Under the pieces are notes generated by a model. The model was not told the origin of the DNA, made no database searches, and was given only the letters and a program-made list of their open reading frames with translations. 64,000 bases of DNA from Phycisphaeraceae bacterium (GTDB lineage Bacteria > Planctomycetota > Phycisphaerae > Phycisphaerales > UBA1924), in the NCBI GenBank assembly GCA_019636555.1, contig JAHBXH010000001.1, positions 868,001 through 932,000 of the forward strand, read 5' to 3'. The stretch's first letter is position 1. Every line of letters begins with the position of its first letter. Below are positions 1-8,720 of this stretch, one piece after another. Position numbers and translations under genes: made by a program.

Positions 1-215
1 CCGCACCCAAGATCGAGCACGCGCGATTCCGGGCCTAGACCCGCACGCTTGAGCCGGCGCGCCGTGAATTCGGGCATGCTCCCCAGCGCATGCAGCGGGC
101 GGAAAAATTCCTGAATGAGATGAGCGCCCTCCGCGGGCACATCGAGCGAACGCGTGGCAAGGCGGACGCTTCGGGATGTCTTGGGAAGTTTCCTGAGCGC
201 CACGCAAGTCTCCAT
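1..215 (-). CDS. Putative class I SAM-dependent methyltransferase, N-terminal part (runs off the window)
   Basis: Reading the minus strand from the ATG at 215 gives an open frame of about 71 codons that runs off the left edge. Its last visible residues are ESRVLDLGCG, the glycine-rich motif I that binds S-adenosylmethionine in Rossmann-fold methyltransferases, preceded by a helical stretch (PEFTARRLKRAGL) as is usual in that family. The frame stays open upstream of 215 to a TAG near 288, and a GTG lies seven codons before the ATG, so the start is uncertain. The substrate cannot be told because the rest of the domain is missing. It is divergent from dnaK, which begins about 200 bp away. I am fairly sure of the fold and unsure of the start. 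Confidence 0.5.
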   Translation of the reverse strand, partial: METCVALRKLPKTSRSVRLATRSLDVPAEGAHLIQEFFRPLHALGSMPEFTARRLKRAGLGPESRVLDLGC

Positions 216-366
216 CAAAACAAGTCGCTCGAACACCCCCTCTTTGAAGGTGTCAGTATGGCAGGCGATCCGGCCGACGGGCGTCTAGTCGGCTGAAAAC
301 GGGGAGACGCAGCCCGATTCCTCCCTTCATTCCCGTCTCATTCCGGTTTGGTAAAAGCACGGGGCT

Positions 367-382
367 TGGCACGCCGGTTGCC
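367..382 (+). promoter_or_regulatory. Sigma-54 type -24/-12 promoter of dnaK
   Basis: The string TTGGCACG-CCGG-TTGC matches the sigma-54 (RpoN) consensus TTGGCACG-N4-TTGC at every conserved base; only the following base (C instead of A/T) differs. The spacing between the GG (-24) and GC (-12) elements is right. Transcription would start near 393, about 30 bases before the dnaK ATG. An rpoN gene lies at 26636-28261. No CIRCE inverted repeat is seen here. Confidence 0.5.
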
Positions 383-423
383 CCACCGAATGATGACAGA
401 GTTTGAGAAAGGAAGGAATCTCT

Positions 424-2373
424 ATGTCCAAAATCATTGGAATCGACCTCGGCACCACGAACTCGTGCGTCGCCGTCATGGAAGGCACGCAGCCGAAGGT
501 GCTGATCAATAGCTCGGGTAACCGGATCACCCCCTCGGTCGTTGCGTTTACGGATAAGGGCGAGCGCCTCGTGGGCCAGCCCGCCAAGCACCAGCAGGTG
601 ACCAACCCCAAGAACACGATCTTCTCGATCAAGCGCTTCATGGGCCGCAGGCGCTCGGAAGTGTCGGGCGGTGCAGACACGTCGTACGGAAAATCGGGCA
701 ACGAAGAATCAAAAGTTCCGTACACGCTCGTCGGCGGACCCGACGACTTCGTCAAGGTGAAAGTAAACCAGGGCGAGTTCACACCCCAGCAGATCAGCGC
801 GTTCATCCTGCAGGATCTCAAGAAGACCGCCGAGGATTATCTCGGCGAAAAAGTCGAGCGCGCGGTGATCACCGTGCCGGCGTACTTCAACGACGCGCAG
901 CGCCAGGCGACCAAGGACGCCGGCGAGATCGCGGGCTTGAAGGTCGAGCGCATCATCAACGAGCCCACCGCCGCGGCACTCGCGTACGGACTCGACAAAG
1001 GCAAGAAGAACCAGAAGATTGCTGTCTTCGATCTGGGCGGCGGTACGTTCGACGTCTCGGTGCTCGATATCGGCGACGGCGTGTTCGAGGTGCTGAGCAC
1101 CAATGGCGACACGCATCTGGGCGGCGACGACTGGGACCAGCGCGTCATCGACTTCCTCGCCGAGGAGTTCCGCAAGAAGGAAGGCATCGACATCCGCAAG
1201 GACCCGATGGCTCTTCAGCGCCTCAAGGAAGCGGCGGAAAAAGCGAAGATCGAACTCTCCACCATGCAGGAGACAACGGTCAATCTGCCGTTCATCACGG
1301 CCGATCAGAACGGACCCAAGCACCTGCAGGTCACGCTGAATCGCACCAAGTTCGAATCGCTGTGCGCCGATCTCTTCGATCGGCTCAAGGGACCGTGCCT
1401 CAGCGCGCTCAAGGACGCGAAGCTCGACACGAGCAAGATCGACGAAGTCGTTCTTGTCGGTGGCAGCACGCGCATGCCCAAGGCGCAGCAGATCGCCAAG
1501 GAAATCTTCGGCAAGGAGCCCAACAAGAGCGTCAACCCGGACGAGGTGGTTGCGGTCGGCGCCGCGATCCAGGGCGGCGTGCTCACCGGCGCCGTGAAGG
1601 ACATCCTCCTTCTCGACGTCACACCGCTTTCGCTCGGCGTCGAGACTCTCGGCGGCGTGATGACGCGGCTCATCGAGCGCAACACCACGATCCCGACGAG
1701 CAAGAAGGAAACCTTCTCGACCGCGGCGGACAATCAGACGAGCGTGACGATTCATGTGCTGCAGGGCGAGCGCGAGTTCGCCAAGGACAATCGCACGCTC
1801 GGCAACTTCGACCTCACCGGCATTCCGCCGGCGGCGCGCGGCGTGCCGCAGATCGAAGTGGAATTCGCGCTCGACGCCAACGGCATTCTGACTGTCACCG
1901 CGACGGACAAGGCCAGCGGCAAAAAGGCGGACATCAAGATCACCAACTCGGGCGGTTTGTCGAAGGACGAAATCGATCGCATGAAGCGCGACGCCGAGGC
2001 GCACGCCGCCGAGGACAAGTCGCGTCGCGAGGTGATCGACCTCAAGAATCGCGGCGAGGCCATGCTTATCCAGACGCGCAAGAGCTTGGAGGAGTACGGC
2101 GGCAAAGTCAGCCCCGAAGTTCGGGGCAAAGTCGAGAGCGCGCTTTCAAATCTCGAGAGCAAGCTCAAGGGCGACGAAAAGGCCGCGATCGAGGCGGCAA
2201 TGAAGGAACTCGATGCCGCGAGCATGGAGCTCGGCAAGGTGATGTACGAGGAAGCTTCGAAGAAGGGCGCAACCCCGGGTGCCGAGGGCGCTGCTCCCGG
2301 CGGCGAAGCGCAGGACGGCGCGAAGAAGGACGACGTCATCGACGCGGAGTTCAAGGTCAAGGACGAGAACTGA
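424..2373 (+). CDS. dnaK: Chaperone protein DnaK (Hsp70)
   Basis: This is the ATP-driven Hsp70 chaperone, cytosolic, which binds exposed hydrophobic peptides with DnaJ and GrpE. The 649 residues are the usual length. The N-terminal actin-like ATPase begins with [11 protein letters not shown] (about residues 5-15), and has a [10 protein letters not shown] phosphate loop and GGSTRMP. The linker region DVTPLSLG and the substrate-binding domain follow, then a helical lid and an acidic tail (DVIDAEF) like the one in other bacterial DnaKs. I chose the ATG at 424 over one seven codons earlier because AAGGAAGG lies just upstream and the protein then starts MSKIIGIDL like its relatives. grpE and dnaJ are not adjacent. 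A sigma-54-like site precedes it and a strong terminator follows, so it looks monocistronic. Confidence 0.98.
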   Translation: MSKIIGIDLGTTNSCVAVMEGTQPKVLINSSGNRITPSVVAFTDKGERLVGQPAKHQQVTNPKNTIFSIKRFMGRRRSEVSGGADTSYGKSGNEESKVPYTLVGGPDDFVKVKVNQGEFTPQQISAFILQDLKKTAEDYLGEKVERAVITVPAYFNDAQRQATKDAGEIAGLKVERIINEPTAAALAYGLDKGKKNQKIAVFDLGGGTFDVSVLDIGDGVFEVLSTNGDTHLGGDDWDQRVIDFLAEEFRKKEGIDIRKDPMALQRLKEAAEKAKIELSTMQETTVNLPFITADQNGPKHLQVTLNRTKFESLCADLFDRLKGPCLSALKDAKLDTSKIDEVVLVGGSTRMPKAQQIAKEIFGKEPNKSVNPDEVVAVGAAIQGGVLTGAVKDILLLDVTPLSLGVETLGGVMTRLIERNTTIPTSKKETFSTAADNQTSVTIHVLQGEREFAKDNRTLGNFDLTGIPPAARGVPQIEVEFALDANGILTVTATDKASGKKADIKITNSGGLSKDEIDRMKRDAEAHAAEDKSRREVIDLKNRGEAMLIQTRKSLEEYGGKVSPEVRGKVESALSNLESKLKGDEKAAIEAAMKELDAASMELGKVMYEEASKKGATPGAEGAAPGGEAQDGAKKDDVIDAEFKVKDEN

Positions 2374-2404
2374 TCTTTCCGTGACTATTCAAAGTGTTTG
2401 AGAA

Positions 2405-2439
2405 GCGCCCCGGACTCAAACCCGGGGCGCTTTTGTTTT
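2405..2439 (+). terminator. Rho-independent terminator of dnaK
   Basis: A perfect 9-bp GC stem, GCGCCCCGG (2405-2413) and CCGGGGCGC (2422-2430), with an 8-base loop, is followed by TTTTGTTTT. It starts 32 bases after the dnaK stop and also separates dnaK from the convergent cupin gene. Confidence 0.9.
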
Positions 2440-2448
2440 CGGCGAGGA

Positions 2449-2817
2449 TCAGATTGGCTTGAGATCCCGGACGGTGCGCGGGTCCTTCGCATCACCCGTG
2501 TTCAGCGTGCTCGCCGGCTCGAAGAGGATGACTTCAACTTCGTTCCTTGCAACGGGCCGGTGTTCGACGCCGCGCGGCACGACGAGGAATTCGCCCGCGC
2601 TGAGCTCCACTTTGCGATCCCGAAACTCCATCGTGAAGGCACCCTTGTGCACAAGGAACATCTCGTCTTCATGCTCGTGGCTGTGCCAGACAAACTCGCC
2701 CTGAAACTTCACGAGCTTCACCTGCTGGCCGTTCAGATCGGCGGCGATCCGCGGCGACCAGTGCTCTGCAATCGTCGCGAACGCGCTCGTGAGATTGACA
2801 GGGCGGGGAATCGTCAT
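2449..2817 (-). CDS. Cupin domain protein
   Basis: A 122-residue single-domain cupin. Motif 1 is HSHEHEDEMFLVHKG (about residues 45-59), supplying two His and one Glu for a metal ion. Motif 2 is GEFLVVPRGVEHRP (about 75-88), supplying the last His. Small proteins of this kind are beta-barrel metal-binding proteins with varied roles, including sugar epimerases, dioxygenases and sensors; nothing here shows the substrate. The gene is convergent with dnaK and begins with ATG at 2817. The HEHEDE arrangement is common among cupins annotated as mannose-6-phosphate-isomerase-like, but that does not prove the activity. Confidence 0.85.
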   Translation of the reverse strand: MTIPRPVNLTSAFATIAEHWSPRIAADLNGQQVKLVKFQGEFVWHSHEHEDEMFLVHKGAFTMEFRDRKVELSAGEFLVVPRGVEHRPVARNEVEVILFEPASTLNTGDAKDPRTVRDLKPI

Positions 2818-2898
2818 GACTCAGTGTATGAGCCGCACGCGAAAGCCGGATAGTTGTATGCAACAAAGCGAGGAGCACGGAAACGAGGGCGATCCGCG

Positions 2899-3696
2899 CT
2901 ACTGCTTCGTCCCGCGCCCCACGAATGGACCCGCAAAAACGGCGACACTCACCGGATTCGCTTCGAGGTCAAACGCGATCTTCGTCGTCGGCACTCCAGC
3001 AGGAAAGAAGTCGCCGCCGCCGAGCCAGTGAATGATTCGATCCGATTCTCCGGGCATCGCAAACACGAGCGCCTTGTTGTTGTTCAGCTTGATCTCGAAT
3101 CGCTTGTCGCCGAGGCTGTAATTGCCGATGAATTGCTGCTGCTCCTCAGGGGTGATCTGCTTTGCGGCCGGGGCGTTGCCCGCATCCCCCAGTGAGCTCA
3201 GGTATTCGAACGTGTCCTTGGATTTGTCGCCTCCGGCGCGCGCGTGGTTCAGGAGCGGGATGCCGTGAGGCCCGAGTTGCCGCTGGATGCCGGGTCGTGC
3301 CGCGACGAACGCCCTGACAACGTCGGTGTACCCGAGCATCGCCGCGGCAAAGATGTCGATGCGTGCGCCTCTTTCGATCAGGAATTCCGCGATCGAGCGG
3401 CGACCGGTGTGCGACGCGGCGCCCAACGCCGATTCCCAATCGCCGAATCCCCAATCCCACCACGCATTCGCGAGCGGAGGATGCGTGTCCACCAATTCGC
3501 GAACACGATTCTCGTCGAAGTGCGATTTCCCGACGACTTCGGCGACCAGTTTCGGATCAAAGTGCGGACAGTTCGGCCAATCGGTGACGGGTGCGCCGAG
3601 CGAATCCGGCTCGGAACCCGACGCGGGAAGCGTTGCAAAGCAAACCCCGGCGACGCTGCCGGTCGCGAGGAACTCCCGCCTTGAAATGTCCGCCAT
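2899..3696 (-). CDS. Tat-exported ankyrin-repeat protein
   Basis: The 265-residue product starts with a twin-arginine signal (SRREFLATG, Arg at 6 and 7) followed by a short hydrophobic stretch, so it should be exported folded through the Tat pathway. Residues of about 60-150 (for example GRRSIAEFLIERGARIDIF and GYTDVVRAFVAARPG) look like two or three ankyrin repeats. The C-terminal 90 residues look like a small beta-rich domain of unknown role. Tat-signal ankyrin proteins of this layout are common in Planctomycetes, but I know of no defined function. The gene stands alone, 81 bp from the cupin gene. Confidence 0.75.
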   Translation of the reverse strand: MADISRREFLATGSVAGVCFATLPASGSEPDSLGAPVTDWPNCPHFDPKLVAEVVGKSHFDENRVRELVDTHPPLANAWWDWGFGDWESALGAASHTGRRSIAEFLIERGARIDIFAAAMLGYTDVVRAFVAARPGIQRQLGPHGIPLLNHARAGGDKSKDTFEYLSSLGDAGNAPAAKQITPEEQQQFIGNYSLGDKRFEIKLNNNKALVFAMPGESDRIIHWLGGGDFFPAGVPTTKIAFDLEANPVSVAVFAGPFVGRGTKQ

Positions 3697-3781
3697 GAGC
3701 GAATCTCCCGTTGTCCGATTCCTCGGATGTTGATACCGGCACGATGGGGCAAGGTTTCAGATGCCCCGTACCCTTGCCCCC

Positions 3782-4576
3782 ATGCCCGCACCCGACCTCG
3801 GTCCGCCCGCCTCATTCCCGCATCGTGAGAGACCCCTGTCGGTGCATTTGCTGCCCGGACTTGTCGCCCAGTCGTCTCTGGCCGGCTCCATTGTGATCAT
3901 GATCGATGCACTCCGTGCCAGCGTCACGATCGCCGCGGCACTCGCCTCTGGGGCTCGCGCGGTTTACCCGGTTCTCACTGTGGACGACGCGCTCGTCGCG
4001 GCAGAGAAAATGATTCACTCCGGGATTCCGAAAGAAGACATCATCCTCGGTGGCGAGCGCGGCGGAGTCCTGATTCCCGGTTTCGATCTCGACAATTCGC
4101 CGCTCGCGTACACGGCCGATCGGGTGCGCGATAAGGCGGTCGTTTTCACGACAGCCAACGGGACATCGACGCTCCTCCACGCGCGCGAAGCCTCAATCGT
4201 TCTCGTCGGAGCGCTCACCAATGTCGATGCCGTGTGCCGTGCCGTTGCCACAGATCCCCGCGACGTGCACATCATCTGTTCCGGAACGCGCGGTGAGATC
4301 AGCCTCGACGATTGCATCGCGGCGGGAGCGATGGTCGACCGGCTGCGCGACGCCGGACGCGAACTCGGTTCGGATGATTCCGGACAGGTTTGTCTGAGAA
4401 ACTGGCACGAAGCCGCGCGCACCGGAATTCTCGACGCTATGCGCGTCAGCCGCGGCGGTCGGAACCTCGTCAAACTCGGCTTCGAAGCCGACATCGAATT
4501 CTGCTCGAGAGTCGATGGTGTGCCGGTGCTGCCACGTTACGACGCGCAATCCGGCACGATCACCCTCGTCGAGTGA
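3782..4576 (+). CDS. comB: ComB-family 2-phosphosulfolactate phosphatase-like protein
   Basis: The 264 residues match the ComB fold in length and motifs: IDALRAS near the N-terminus, GERGGVLIPGFDLDNSP, TTANGTSTL and CSGTRGEISLDD. In methanogens ComB is a Mg-dependent phosphatase that removes phosphate from 2-phosphosulfolactate on the route to coenzyme M. In bacteria the family is common without a known CoM pathway, so the real substrate may be a sulfolactate or another phospho-acid. ATG at 3782 is preferred over one seven codons earlier because the added residues are unconserved-looking. The gene is convergent with the protease-like gene next to it, with a 6-base gap. No neighbouring comA or comC is seen. 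Confidence 0.8.
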   Translation: MPAPDLGPPASFPHRERPLSVHLLPGLVAQSSLAGSIVIMIDALRASVTIAAALASGARAVYPVLTVDDALVAAEKMIHSGIPKEDIILGGERGGVLIPGFDLDNSPLAYTADRVRDKAVVFTTANGTSTLLHAREASIVLVGALTNVDAVCRAVATDPRDVHIICSGTRGEISLDDCIAAGAMVDRLRDAGRELGSDDSGQVCLRNWHEAARTGILDAMRVSRGGRNLVKLGFEADIEFCSRVDGVPVLPRYDAQSGTITLVE

Positions 4577-4582
4577 TCCAAG

Positions 4583-5812
4583 CTATTTGCGGATTTGCTC
4601 TTTGATCTTGTCGATCCGCTTTCGGTATTCGATGACGTCGGCGGAACTGAACGACTCAAACAGCGGCATCATGTGCAGCGCCTTGGCCTGGTCGCGCAAG
4701 GGTCCGATGCTGTTGGTGATGGTGGACGCGACATCGTCGATACGCCGGATGAACGATTCCTTGTCTTTGGCGGTCGCCGCGGCGTCTTTCAGTTTTTCGA
4801 TTCGGTCGGCAACGTTCTGCCGCCACTGCTTCACGCGCTTGATGAGCCCGTCGCACGCGGTCTTGGCGTTCTTCATGCACTTCTCGCCCTGATCACCCGC
4901 GCTCTTCAGGTTTCCAAGTGCGTGAGAAATCGAAGAGACGCTCGTGTCCGGGATCGACCGGGCAATGCCGTACCTCACGCAGTCGACTCCGGTCAGTGTG
5001 AAGACCTGTCCGACCGAAAGCTGTTTGGCACCGGATTTGTCGGCAGGCGGCTCGGACGTGAGCGTCCATTTGTTTGGCCCTGCGGGGACGGCCCAGACCT
5101 GCTGGCCAGAGAGCATCATCGCCCGGGCGAGCGCACCGCTGTGGCCGTGCTTCTCGGCCATGGCCGCGACTTCCGCCGCGAGAATCGAATTCATCTTCAT
5201 GTCCACTTCCGCCGAGCCGGTGTTGGTCATGTGATAAACAACGGCGCCGCCGAACGTGCCGCCGGGCGTGATCATCAGATCGTCGCTCGCGAAAGTGGGC
5301 CAGATCGAAGCGCTGATCGAATTCTCGATCACCATCGTGAAGTTCAGCTTGTCGTCGTACTCCTTCATCTTGTCGGCCATGTACCTCGAAGCCCAGACAT
5401 AGCCGCCCGGGGAGTCGATGACCATCACGATCCGCGGCACCTTGTGCTTCACGGCCCAATCCATCGCGTTGATGAGTCCGAGGGGATAGACGTCTTCCCC
5501 AAACGTGCCTTTCAGGGGGACAATCAGAAAATCGCCGCTCGAGTCGTCGTCTTTGACATCGGATTCGACTTTGGAAGGCGATCTGGACGAAACGTTCCGG
5601 ATGATCGAAGCGATCTGAGATTTCTTGAATGTTGAATGAAGTTCGACGCCGGCCATCGTGCCTTTGGCTTCAACTTCGTCGTCGGTCTCCTTGATCACCT
5701 CTCCGAGCAGCACGCGGCCGTCGCTGAAATAGATCATGTCCTCAGCACGGGCGGTCCGGACGGCCGCGACGAGCAGCATGCAGACGATCAATACCCAACG
5801 AAACAGGCTCAT
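4583..5812 (-). CDS. ClpP/NfeD-like (SDH-class) serine protease, secreted or membrane-associated
   Basis: The 409-residue product begins with a signal peptide (MSLFRWVLIVCMLLVAAVRTARA) and contains a crotonase/ClpP-type fold. IDSPGG at about 132-137 is the oxyanion-hole region seen as NSPGG in NfeD/SppA relatives, and the segment around SISAS (165-169) followed by ITPGGTFGG (181-189) is where the nucleophilic Ser lies. Residues 330-409 are rich in Lys, Glu and Ala and probably form a coiled coil. The ATG at 5812 is chosen because GGGAGAG precedes it and it starts the signal peptide; an ATG 19 codons earlier lacks both. A likely role is cleavage of membrane or periplasmic proteins, by family analogy only. 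Confidence 0.75.
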   Translation of the reverse strand: MSLFRWVLIVCMLLVAAVRTARAEDMIYFSDGRVLLGEVIKETDDEVEAKGTMAGVELHSTFKKSQIASIIRNVSSRSPSKVESDVKDDDSSGDFLIVPLKGTFGEDVYPLGLINAMDWAVKHKVPRIVMVIDSPGGYVWASRYMADKMKEYDDKLNFTMVIENSISASIWPTFASDDLMITPGGTFGGAVVYHMTNTGSAEVDMKMNSILAAEVAAMAEKHGHSGALARAMMLSGQQVWAVPAGPNKWTLTSEPPADKSGAKQLSVGQVFTLTGVDCVRYGIARSIPDTSVSSISHALGNLKSAGDQGEKCMKNAKTACDGLIKRVKQWRQNVADRIEKLKDAAATAKDKESFIRRIDDVASTITNSIGPLRDQAKALHMMPLFESFSSADVIEYRKRIDKIKEQIRK

Positions 5813-5889
5813 GAAGCTCTCCCAGGCTCGGTCTTGAAAAGCCGGTACCCCAAAGGGAACGAATCTCAATGTCCGGTAGACGATCGATT

Positions 5890-6531
5890 CTACATAGTTT
5901 CGACGATTCTTGCCATTTGTTCCGCCGCGCGCCGGCGATGACTGAGCAGGTTCTTTTCCTCGGGAGGCAGCTCCGAACTCGTTCGCAGGAAGTCGGGCGC
6001 CACGAGGAACAACGGGTCGTATCCGAATCCGGAGTGACCGCTCGGCACACGAGGCGGAATTCCGATTCGGCCTTCGAAGGTTCCTTTGCTCCGGCCGAGA
6101 ATCCTGCCTTGGGCGTCGCCGAGCGTCATGGTGCAGACAAAGCGCGCCGAGCGTTGAACGCTCTCGATTCCTTCCAACTCCCTGAGCACGCGATTGTTAT
6201 TGGCCCCGTCGCGTTCGGCGCGGGTCATCCCCGCTTCGCGCCCGTCGGTGCAGTAGTGGCTGCTGATGACCCCGGGACGCCCTCCGAGCGCGTCGATTTC
6301 CAGCCCGGAATCGTCTGCCAGGCACACGCGCCCTGTTGCCCTTGCGTACGCGATCGCCTTGATCTCGGAGTTCTCTTCGAAGGTCGAGCCGACCTCGGCG
6401 GGCTCGGGGATCGGTCCGGGGGCAAGCGTGTCGAGCCCGATCAGCCGCACCGCCGGCGCGAGAGCCGAGAAGATCGCCTTCATTTCCTTGACTTTGTGAG
6501 GGTTTGCCGTTGCGAGCACGATCTCAACCAT
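5890..6531 (-). CDS. rdgB: XTP/dITP diphosphatase (Ham1/RdgB family)
   Basis: This house-cleaning enzyme hydrolyses non-canonical purine nucleotides (XTP, dITP, ITP) to the monophosphate and pyrophosphate so they are not built into DNA or RNA. The 213 residues carry the family signatures: ATANPHKVKEM near the N-terminus, ADDSGLEIDALGG with the catalytic Asp pair, and SGFGYDPLFL plus a C-terminal SHRRRA. The length is typical. It is divergent from the PfkB kinase gene, with only 67 bp between start codons, so the two promoters must share that space. Confidence 0.95.
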   Translation of the reverse strand: MVEIVLATANPHKVKEMKAIFSALAPAVRLIGLDTLAPGPIPEPAEVGSTFEENSEIKAIAYARATGRVCLADDSGLEIDALGGRPGVISSHYCTDGREAGMTRAERDGANNNRVLRELEGIESVQRSARFVCTMTLGDAQGRILGRSKGTFEGRIGIPPRVPSGHSGFGYDPLFLVAPDFLRTSSELPPEEKNLLSHRRRAAEQMARIVETM

Positions 6532-6598
6532 GATCGATTCTTGCAGCGCCGGCCCCGGGCATGCACCGGTTCGACGGCGCCCGGCCTACTTTGCCGCC

Positions 6599-7771
6599 AT
6601 GCCCGCCAGGAATGACATCGCTCGATCCGCGGCAACCAGGCTCACGGAATCGATCGACGCCCTCAAGAACCTTCCGGTGGTCGTCGGATTCGACGGATTC
6701 ATCGATTCGATCATCCATCCCGTCGAGAAGCGACAATCGCTCGGTCCGGACGGATACATTCCTTTCCGAACGATCGAGCAGTTCTCGCGGCGCGTGGCGG
6801 CGGCCGCGGGAAAGAGTGCGAACATCGAGCTGGTCGTCAAGGAAGATCGGTTCGGTGGCAACGGACCTCTCATGGCTGGCGCGATGGGGCGCGCGGGCGC
6901 GCCCGTGACGTACATCGGCGCCGTGGGCGCGCACGACAGGCCCCGCGAGCTTCATCCGATCTACGCCGACTTTGCCACGAGATGCTCGCAGGTCATCGCG
7001 GTGGGGCCGCCCGCCCATACCGACGCACTCGAATTCGATGACGGCAAGATCATGCTCGGGCGCCCCCGCAACGTGCAAACGATCTGCTGGGAGTCGCTTG
7101 CGTCGGAGATCGGACGCGAGCGACTGGTTTCGATCTTCCGTTCCGCGGCGCTGATCGGCATCGTGAACTGGGTCATGATGCCCGGCGTCGAGTCAGTTTG
7201 GGAAGGGATACGCAAAGAGGTCTTCAGCGAGGGGCGCGCCGACTCCAAGCGGGTATTTCTCGATCTCGCCGATCCGACGCGCAGGTCGGATGACGATGTC
7301 CGCGCCGCCGTACGCAGAATTGCGGATTTAGATGCGGCCGTGCCGGTCACTCTCGGACTGAATCACGCCGAAGCGCAGCGCATCGCATCGGTGCTGGAGC
7401 TCTCTGTTCTCGATGTGGAGTCCGGTTCCGCTCTGGGCGAGAGCGTGCGCGACGGCGCAGAGGCGATTCGCGCCGCGATCGGTATCGATTGCGTCGTGAT
7501 CCATCCGCGCGAGGGAGCCGGCGCCGCAAGCGTCGACGCGGACGCCGCGTGGTTCGACGGTCCATTCACGCAAACTCCGCGGCTTTCGACGGGCGCGGGC
7601 GACCATTTCAACGCGGGGTTCTCCCTCGGACAGCTCGCGGGAATGACTCTGGAAGAGTGCCTGGCGCTCGGTTGTGCGACCAGCGGGGCGTACGTCCGTG
7701 ACGCGGGCAGCCCGACAGCACAAAGACTCGTTGAGTTTCTCCGCGAGTTACCGGAGCCGAGGCCGCGCTAG
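6599..7771 (+). CDS. PfkB-family carbohydrate/nucleoside kinase
   Basis: A 390-residue ribokinase-fold protein. The N-terminal part has a substrate-binding GFDGFIDSI and a GGNGPLMAGAMGRAGAP stretch like the GG motif of the family; the C-terminal STGAGDHFNAGF (about residues 345-356) is the ATP-binding GAGD signature with the catalytic Asp. It phosphorylates a sugar or similar alcohol with ATP, but the substrate is not evident. ATG at 6599 is chosen because upstream residues look like untranslated leader. A second, distinct PfkB kinase lies at 17371. The close rpiA downstream hints at sugar-phosphate metabolism. Confidence 0.85.
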   Translation: MPARNDIARSAATRLTESIDALKNLPVVVGFDGFIDSIIHPVEKRQSLGPDGYIPFRTIEQFSRRVAAAAGKSANIELVVKEDRFGGNGPLMAGAMGRAGAPVTYIGAVGAHDRPRELHPIYADFATRCSQVIAVGPPAHTDALEFDDGKIMLGRPRNVQTICWESLASEIGRERLVSIFRSAALIGIVNWVMMPGVESVWEGIRKEVFSEGRADSKRVFLDLADPTRRSDDDVRAAVRRIADLDAAVPVTLGLNHAEAQRIASVLELSVLDVESGSALGESVRDGAEAIRAAIGIDCVVIHPREGAGAASVDADAAWFDGPFTQTPRLSTGAGDHFNAGFSLGQLAGMTLEECLALGCATSGAYVRDAGSPTAQRLVEFLRELPEPRPR

Positions 7772-7907
7772 ACGAATGATCGCGCGGCGCGCATGCTGCG
7801 CCAGAGCGAAACAAACGGTATGCACGAGCGCAACCTAGTAATCGCAAGCGTGAAATTGAAACGGCCGTTTGCTTTTCGTGCGCTGAGTATCGCCTACAGT
7901 CATCGCG

Positions 7908-8636
7908 ATGTGTTTCACGGCTCAGTCAGCAGATGTGGATACGGGCACGGAGGTGCTCCCAGTGGATGCACTCGCACGCGCGGCAGTGGCCGAGATTCAA
8001 TCCGGGATGATCATCGGCTTGGGGACGGGCATGACCGCGGCAAGAGGCATCCTCGCTCTCGCCGAGCGCGTCAGAGCCGAAAAGCTCTCGATCCAATGCG
8101 TGCCGACCAGCCACGCATCCGAAACCGTCGCGCGCAACTACCAGTTGCCCATCATCGATTTCGCGATGGTCGAAAAAGTGGACTTCATTTTCGACGGCGC
8201 GGATGAAGTCGATCCTCAGCTCCGCATGCTCAAGGGCAAGGGCGGCGCGATCGTTCGCGAGCGGATCGTGGCGCACGCTTCGACTCGCTCCATCTATATG
8301 GTCGGCCAGAACAAACTCGTCGATCGCCTCGGTCAGACCTGCACGCTTCCCATCGCCGTGATGGCGTTCGGGCTCGCTTCGGTTCGCACCCGCTTGCGCG
8401 ATCTTGGCTTGAACGGTGTCATCCGTCGCACGCTCGATGGCCAGTTCTTCCTGACCGACAACGGGCATCTCTTGATCGACGTCTCGATCGAACACCACGA
8501 CCTCGATGAGCTCGCGGCGGAACTCGATCAGATCGCCGGTGTGGCGGACCACGGCCTTTTCCTGACCGAGTGCCAGGAATTGCTCGTCGAAACGCCCAAT
8601 GGCATCGAGAAGATGACCCGCAAGGTCACCGCCTGA
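7908..8636 (+). CDS. rpiA: Ribose-5-phosphate isomerase A
   Basis: RpiA interconverts ribose 5-phosphate and ribulose 5-phosphate in the pentose phosphate pathway. All signature motifs are present: GLGTGMTA for phosphate binding, DGADEVD with the catalytic acids, and MLKGKGGA with the conserved Lys. At 242 residues it has a short N-terminal extension compared with about 220 in E. coli. The first Met at 7908 has no clear ribosome binding site, so the true start could be the GTG about 18 codons further in. It lies 136 bp after the kinase gene on the same strand. Confidence 0.95.
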   Translation: MCFTAQSADVDTGTEVLPVDALARAAVAEIQSGMIIGLGTGMTAARGILALAERVRAEKLSIQCVPTSHASETVARNYQLPIIDFAMVEKVDFIFDGADEVDPQLRMLKGKGGAIVRERIVAHASTRSIYMVGQNKLVDRLGQTCTLPIAVMAFGLASVRTRLRDLGLNGVIRRTLDGQFFLTDNGHLLIDVSIEHHDLDELAAELDQIAGVADHGLFLTECQELLVETPNGIEKMTRKVTA

Positions 8637-8720
8637 TCCACGCTCCATCCGGTGTTATTCTGAGGGCGCGTTCGCGGCCGGCCGTTGGCTCGGCGCATAT
8701 TCCGTACCCGGAGGGCACAC

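Noticed and set aside
300..420. CIRCE/HrcA operator upstream of dnaK
   Set aside because: No TTAGCACTC-N9-GAGTGCTAA or close match; a sigma-54 type site is seen instead.
709..2004. 431-codon frame antisense to dnaK
   Set aside because: A by-product of high-GC codon use opposite a certain gene; the translation is Arg/His/Asp-rich with no domain.
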